Positions 57,909 through 64,000 of a DNA stretch of 64,000 bases are shown here, piece after piece. A program made the position numbers and the translations under genes. The number at the start of each line of letters is the position of its first letter. Within the stretch, counting starts at the first letter, position 1. Source of the DNA: Lepeophtheirus salmonis (taxonomy: Eukaryota > Arthropoda > Copepoda > Siphonostomatoida > Caligidae); the NCBI RefSeq assembly GCF_016086655.4, contig NC_052143.2:26055886-26119885 (forward strand), read 5' to 3'. The notes beneath the pieces are model-generated. The model did no database searches, was not told the DNA's origin, and saw only the letters and a list, made by a program, of their open reading frames with translations.

Positions 57909-60900
57909 AATACATTCTTGTGGTTGTGAGTATGACGTTACCTCGTCAAGACAAAAATATAATGAGTATTTTGTTGGCAACAGTTGATTTTTTATTATTT
58001 TTTTCTACTAATTAGTGTCCTCAACGGTGATTGGCTGGATTATAATTAGCTCCTTTTATACTGTGCACAATCCTTAAGCATAAATGAACAACAGTGCCAT
58101 CCAAGAAACCACTCATATATTTTTATGATTCGTAAATTTTGGGTTTTCTCAAAGCCAGTTCAGGTGACGGATCGTTTGGATAATACTAGTTTATTTAAAG
58201 CGTACCCAGATACTTCAGATCCTAGTTCAAGGCCCGTCCTATCATTATTCTCATTTCCCGGGATATCAATTTCCAAATTCCGGGAAATTTTGGAATGAGA
58301 TAGAGCATGATTATCAGTACTGATAAACTAAAGTAATGTATGTATTCTATATTTACATTCAGAAATTTTAATCTACCTCTAAAACTCCGTAATTAATCCA
58401 TTTTTCCTACCTTAAATGTTGAAGCTATAATGAAATATTCATTTCTTGGTTTGCTGAAGGTCCTTTTTTGGCCATTATTTTTTGAAATAGTAAATAAAAA
58501 AATGAGGGAAAATTAGTGTTACATTTTAAGAAGTAACATAAATTTTAAATTAATCGTGAAACATTCAAAATTAAATTATTTTTCCAATAATTACATTTGT
58601 ATTTTCAAGGCACACTTCGTTAAAAACTTATTTTGCTGGTCAATGTTCCATAATAAGTATTCCATTTTTCATTTTTATGTATAATAGAAAATAATTCAAT
58701 GCAATATTTCCTAGGAATTTGGCGTAGCTGTGACCCCTCCAGAAATTACGGGAGATAAATCCTTGTATCTAATAGCACATGTATACAAAAAGGTGTAATG
58801 AGCAAATCAGAGCAATATCTGCATACCTAGATAAAACCAAAGAAAGGCTTCGCATGCTTTGTATATGTACATAAAATATGCCAAGTTGTCAAGGATGATA
58901 GTTTCTACTCCTCTTCTCTATCCAAACAGTAAGCACTCCTCTATAAATTAAGCGTATAAAAATACATGAATCAATATAATTAAAGCAAGAAGCCAAGTTT
59001 CTGAAGCCATATTCTCTTTATATCAAAAGAAGTACGTATTATGTAGTTGGGACTAATAAATAAAAGTTTTGACAAAAATTTAAATTATATTTTCCTATAT
59101 TAATATGTATGTAAATAAAGAAACAAGACAAGGACAATCCTGATTGATACGTCGTCTATGAATGTGTATTTTGTAGCTACATACATATCTACATAATATG
59201 TATGTAGATCTCTGTTCCTAAGCTTTCTTCTTTCGTCGCGACTTACTGTAATATGTAGGTATATGTTTGTCAATCAAAAATGATGGAAATTATATTCTTT
59301 CTCTAATATTAATTTGAAGATGAAGCATCAACAACGATAATATTGTAGCAAGGGTTAATAGAGATCCTTGATCTTTCAATCTACATTTAAGAAGATTAAA
59401 ATAAAACTCCATCTTATATATAATGGGTTTGATATGCTCCAACCATTTTAATCTGTCTTCTTTTGTATCTAGAAAATTTAATGATTCTATATTTGGTTAT
59501 TCATTTGCTATTTAATATATTTATAGAAATTGTTTGTATTTTTATGAATTCTCAATTTAAAAGTACTCATTGATTTAGGGGCATCCTGGTTCGATGATAT
59601 TGGCTTATATCTATAAAATTACGATATAATTTGTTGCTCATTATCTATTCATCTGGTAAATTTGGTCTGATTTGATTTCCATAGAGGCGTCCTTTCGCCT
59701 CTACTGCTTTTTTTTTTTTTTTTTGTAAAATAACATTTTCTTTATTTCTTTCTCCATTTGCAGCCTCCTAAAATATGACTCTCCTTGAAATATTTAGTGC
59801 AGAGAGGGTCCAGGACTCCTGCAAAACCACCAATGATTTAAATGTCTCTTTTTAAATGCACAGCTTAGAATTTGAATCTTTAAAATCAGGGATCTGCCAA
59901 GATATATTTTTTTCTGAAAAGGCACAATTGACAGTTTTATATTGAAGAATGTTTATTATTTTAGCTCAGTACATCTTCCAAATCTTAAGGGGATTGAGTA
60001 TCATATATTTATGACATTTTAGGACAAACCCATGTCTTGTCTGCAGTACCTCCACCTGAAATGGATACTGGCCGTAGAACTAATGGCAACAATATTGGTA
60101 TCATATCAGAAGATGGTGTATCCAACTTTTTGGACAATGAAAGAGGCTTTATGTGCAATATATATATAATAGGTAGGATCAGTGGCGTCACTACCCCCTT
60201 TTTTTAAATCCCCCAATTATTTTTTTCATACCTGGTACATATATATTTATAAGTTTATTTTTAGTGTAATCAAATATCTATTCCAAAATCATCCATCATG
60301 ACATTTAGCAAGTAGATGTATACAGTGACATAGCATGTTTCTATGATATCTTTTTAACCTCCTGGGGCATTAAGGGTCTGTTTTTGACCGAAACCAAACC
60401 TCTTTTGTCTCTTTTCTTCTACCTTCATTCTTTGTTTTTATTCCTATTTATGAAAAAAAAAAAATTACGCTAAAATAGGGGTTAATTTTTTTCGAAAAAG
60501 TTTATTATTTAATTTTTTTTTGTGAATAGCTATGAATTTTAGAAAAATATTTCAAAAATATCTTTTGCCAAAAAAAAAATATCTATATGTATATAATCCT
60601 GGGGACAATCCTCCCTCTACCAGTATATATATATATATATAGTAAACATAGGGTGTTTATAATTTTTGGGGTATGCCAATATATTTCTTTTACCTTCAGA
60701 CAAACTGAGAAGATCCATTCTCAGACTTGATTACAAATCGTTGTTCACTACTTCAAAATACTAGTACTAAAGGACATGCTATGAACGTACATCCATCATA
60801 TTTTCCCCCATACCCTCCAGAGATCCCTTTATCTTATTTGTATTATTACATACTCTATATAATTTATTTAATGAATAATTCTTCATTTGAAATTAAACAA

Positions 60901-62688
60901 GTCCCTTATGGGGGAGAGGGGGGGGACAAGGATTGACAGTCGACTGTTGTATATATTTTTTGTATACTCATATCGAACTTTTGAACAAATTGTAAAAAAA
61001 AAGTAAATAAGAATCGCTATGATGTCATCATCCCACATTGGGTAATTTATTTAACCCAGCCTATATTGAAGATATATGTGTCTTTTTTCATATAGTTCGC
61101 AAGGAAATTTCTCTTATTGACCAGAAATATCCCAAAAAAACCATTCAAGGCAAGATTCGGTAGTCCCAGATATTTTATAGTGGTAGTTTTATCTAGTTAA
61201 TAAGGTCTTCAGTTATACACTGTTTCATACCTACAATATAATTACAAACTTTAACCACATTGCTGATGTGACTCATAAGGCTGTCCTACTTTTACTGTTG
61301 GTGACCTTAGGAAGCGAGAGAGCAAGCAATCTGTTTTTTTGCTCAATTATAATGGGACAATAAAGCTTATCGAGTTATTGCAAGATTAAGAGATCAAGCT
61401 GGTAAGATAAAGGCCCCATTGAAGTCTTAAGCATCTAAATACATAGAATAACATGTCAAGTTCTGTCTCCAAAGTCTAAGTACTGAGTTGTACGTAACAC
61501 TGTCGCATCAGAAACACGAAGATGACTCACCAACTTCACCACAAGTTCCTGTGCCAATCAAAAACAAGAAACGATACAAAAAAGTATAAATATACCCAAA
61601 ATTAACAAAATATTAAAATTTGGATTTGCACATATGAGCAAGATCAAGCAGAATGAGGCAGTTTCTTTGGTATTAGAAAAACAGTAAGAATCCATAATTA
61701 CCTCAAATCAAACCAAAATGTATGCAATTTTATGCCATAGTAACTATTTGTACCATTTTAATCCTTAAAAATGCACTTTTATAGAAAAACTATGCAGGCA
61801 ATTTAAATGTCGTTTTCTTTGTTCTAAAGGAAATTAATCAGAGTTTTTAAATAATCAAAGAAATGCCACAACTTTTTCAACAATGGTTCTATAATATAAA
61901 AATAAAATTCTGAATTAATGTAAAAAATATGAAAATTCCTGAGCACTTGAGAAAATCTTTCATAAAATTAGTTATAATCACTATTTTTAATTGCAGTTTT
62001 ATTAATCTGATGCACAGGTCATTTCTCTATAAAATATTTTAAAAGTTTTAAGCCAAATCTATGATTCCCCTTGAATCTTTGCAACATTTATTACATACCA
62101 AAGCAACTTACAAAAGAGTAAGTCTTGAAATATATTTTATGATAATTATAATGTATGTATATACAATGTACATACATATGAGACTTGATATCCCTAAGGT
62201 AAATATACAGTATATGTACATATATTATCTATAGGATATGAAGGACTGAAGAAAATACCTACAAGTATATAAATAAAGCTGCATTTTGCAATATGCATAT
62301 GCCTGCGAATTCCATGATCAAACATGACTTTGATAACTTTGTTGAAAAAAGCAAAAAAACAAAGCTCAATATATAAATGTACGTTTATGAAACCAAAATC
62401 TAAAGAAACTTTTAATTAACAAATTATATATGTATATATTGTTTTACTTTTCACATCTCCCCTTCACTTTAATCACCGACCATCATGTAAGCACTACTGT
62501 CTGTGTACGACTATATATTTATATTAATTAATTTGTTTGTATGTTTTTATCATCAAACAATCTCAATGTCAAATCTTTCTTCATGGTAGTTCAACCAAAT
62601 AATGACGATGATAATACATATAAACAGAATAAATACTTGCATCATGAATCCTTGAAGATCCTCTGGCCTTTTCAAGAATCTTTTAAAG
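57909..62688. other. Gene-poor AT-rich DNA
   Basis: It holds a T-run (59708-59724), a family A remnant (60180-60620), one exon-like stretch (60023-60172, see findings) and a weakly coding-like stretch near 61290-61560. No supported gene is present. Confidence 0.4.
60180..60620 (+). repeat. Repeat family A, degenerate copy
   Basis: It opens CAGTGGCGTCACTACCCCC with AAATCCCCCAATTA. It is then interrupted or highly diverged, resuming with GTGAATAGCTATGAATTTTA and closing ATATAATCCTGGGGACAATC. Confidence 0.45.
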
Positions 62689-63308
62689 TAGGGATGTACC
62701 GATATATTTTCAGCCGATTCCGATACTGTCTTTATTCCTTATTATGTATAAAGGAATTTCATTAACAAATAAGAAAAATTGTTTACTTTTTTTTTAATGT
62801 TTGACTTTTTATTAATTTCAGATAGGGAAATATAAATAAATTAATATTTATCAATTATAATTAGTTGTTAATCAAATTGGCTTAAAAAATTTAATTATTC
62901 TCCGTGCTCAGGAGTCAATTAATTTATAGTTGGATCACATTTGGAAGTTTGCCTTTGTTAGATATTTAAAGTCAGCCTCCTTGTCCCTCGCCCTATTATT
63001 TAATTTCAAATGCCTCACTGAAAAAGAAAAAAAAATACTTGTGACACTAACTAAAGGCTATTTTCTATTATTTTACTGGTTCGTCCTACATGAGACCAAA
63101 TGGTCTTGAACTATCCCTAGTTTCTAATTGATTTTTTTGGTATTTGTAACCGTAATTTGGTCTACAAAATTATCTCAAATAAGTCACATTATCTATATAA
63201 ATAATTATACATACGTATCAGTGGAATCAGCAGTATTGAGCCGATTCTGATACTTTAAAAAAGGCAAATTCAGGGCGATATCGATTCCGATGCATCCGCA
63301 CACCCCTA
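62689..63308. mobile_element. hAT-like inverted-repeat element (TAGGGATGTACCGAT ends)
   Basis: The left end TAGGGATGTACCGATATATT and, inverted, the right end TAGGGGTGTGCGGATGCATC share the TAGGG-TGT-C-GAT pattern. Subterminal CGATTCC/CCGATTC motifs occur on both sides (CAGCCGATTCCGATACTG; GAGCCGATTCTGATAC). TTTAAA-rich flanks could be a decayed 8-bp duplication. It is 620 bp with no transposase. The hAT assignment rests on the terminal pattern. Confidence 0.5.
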
Positions 63309-63811
63309 ATTTAAAAGGAATTACAACTTATACTTTAAAGACTACCATAGACTACTGTTGGAATTATGTTTCTCAGGAGAGTTTCTAAATTTTCCTTAGC
63401 AGATAAGAAATAAAATATTCAAAGAGTAATTTTATAACTTCTTTCTTTGTTTTTTATTATTGGAATTTGAGTAGAAACTCCTGGAGAATTTTTAGGTATT
63501 CATTTTCATACTTTTTTAGTAATGAGTGTTCTATCTATAAAAATATAGATAGTATATATACCTACTTACATCCCAATATTGGAAAGGCATAAACGTACTA
63601 GGTCTTTACCCTTATAAATAGAATTATCTTGGAACAAAAAAAGTGTCTTATTCTTTTGAATTCGTTTTCTTAATATACTTTTTACACCCATGTTCCAAAA
63701 AAAAAAGGATATAGTTTTCAAGAATGACAACCTTTTCACCGGAGCTATTTCATGAGGTAAGATTTGTATTTTTTTTTTCCAAAATTGCAACATGACTGTA
63801 AAATAATTGGA
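63309..63811. other. AT-rich spacer before mariner remnant 4
   Basis: I see no gene. The - strand open frame at 63566-63793 is Lys/Phe-rich and unrecognised. The outer end of mariner remnant 4 should lie in its upper part but could not be fixed. Confidence 0.35.
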
Positions 63812-64000
63812 TTATTCGATATGCCCACCCTCAGCCTCCAACTTCATTCTGAAGCCTTGGCACACCTTGATGATATAGTCTTTTGGCATTGCGTTCCAGT
63901 AGCAGAATTGTTTGGTGTTAAATATTCACTTGCCATACTCTCTGGGATGTCAGTAGGTTTTTGTTATTGTTGTATCGATCCGTACAGGAGTTCGAAATCC
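63812..64000 (-). pseudogene. Mariner-type element 4, transposase C-terminus (cut by window end)
   Basis: The - strand reads YWNAMPKDYIIKVCQGFRMK then LEAEGGHIE and TAA (63812-63814), the same C-terminal pattern as elements 1-3. The rest of the element lies beyond the window, so whether it is intact cannot be judged. Confidence 0.65.

Noticed and set aside
61290..61560. Weakly coding-like stretch (RVIARLRDQAGKIKAPLKS)
   Set aside because: Broken by stops, no family recognised, no splice context.
1..64000. tRNA, rRNA or CRISPR features
   Set aside because: I looked for B-box-like GGTTCGA(N)TCC with a matching acceptor stem, for conserved rRNA blocks and for regularly spaced repeats, and found none. 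A tRNA scan would be decisive.

Overview
This is eukaryotic, intron-containing, AT-rich DNA. It is most likely from an arthropod. A caligid copepod such as a salmon or sea louse fits the base composition, the dense mariner remnants and the two gene families found, but I cannot prove the species from the sequence alone. I see no rRNA, tRNA, CRISPR array or bacterial operon structure.

Two real genes are recognisable. (1) On the + strand, 1848-16389, lies a MAGI-family scaffold gene (membrane-associated guanylate kinase, inverted order: GK, two WW, five PDZ). I rebuilt twelve exons by hand from domain homology, GT/AG sites and phase. Their summed length (4353 nt) is divisible by three and gives about 1450 residues. 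Two further exons suggest alternative products: a second first exon (9750-9975) that bypasses the GK exon, and an alternative last exon (11018-11748) behind a consensus TACTAAC branch site, which would give a protein with WW domains but no PDZ domains. (2) On the - strand, 34387-29105, lie six exons of a MOXD1-like copper type II monooxygenase (dopamine beta-hydroxylase family). All six copper ligands and a hydrophobic C-terminal tail are present. The N-terminal exon or exons with the signal peptide were not found.

The rest is a transposon graveyard. A decayed piggyBac element with TTAA at both ends fills 17826-20080. A GC-richer inverted-repeat element is at 20520-21130, followed by a broken integrase-derived (KRBA2/GIN-like) fragment at 21440-21900. 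Four mariner-type remnants (27.6, 30.5, 57.2 and 63.8 kb) all point the same way, and one sits inside the last intron of the MOXD1-like gene. Several smaller inverted-repeat elements are at 14.26, 32.4, 39.9, 46.0, 46.8 and 62.7 kb, with a pogo/Tigger-like 3' end at 53.6 kb. The most striking repeat is a family of about a dozen copies, called family A here. It has near-palindromic ends (GGGCGTCCGCAGG / CCTGCGGACGCCC) and an interior of degenerate tandem units of roughly 60 bp.

Region by region: 1-1.8 kb non-coding upstream; 1.8-16.4 kb MAGI gene; 16.4-29 kb intergenic and transposon-rich; 29.1-34.4 kb MOXD1-like gene; 34.4-64 kb gene-poor, AT-rich DNA with repeats. This last part may contain the first intron and upstream exons of the MOXD1-like gene. 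All exon limits are predictions without transcript support.
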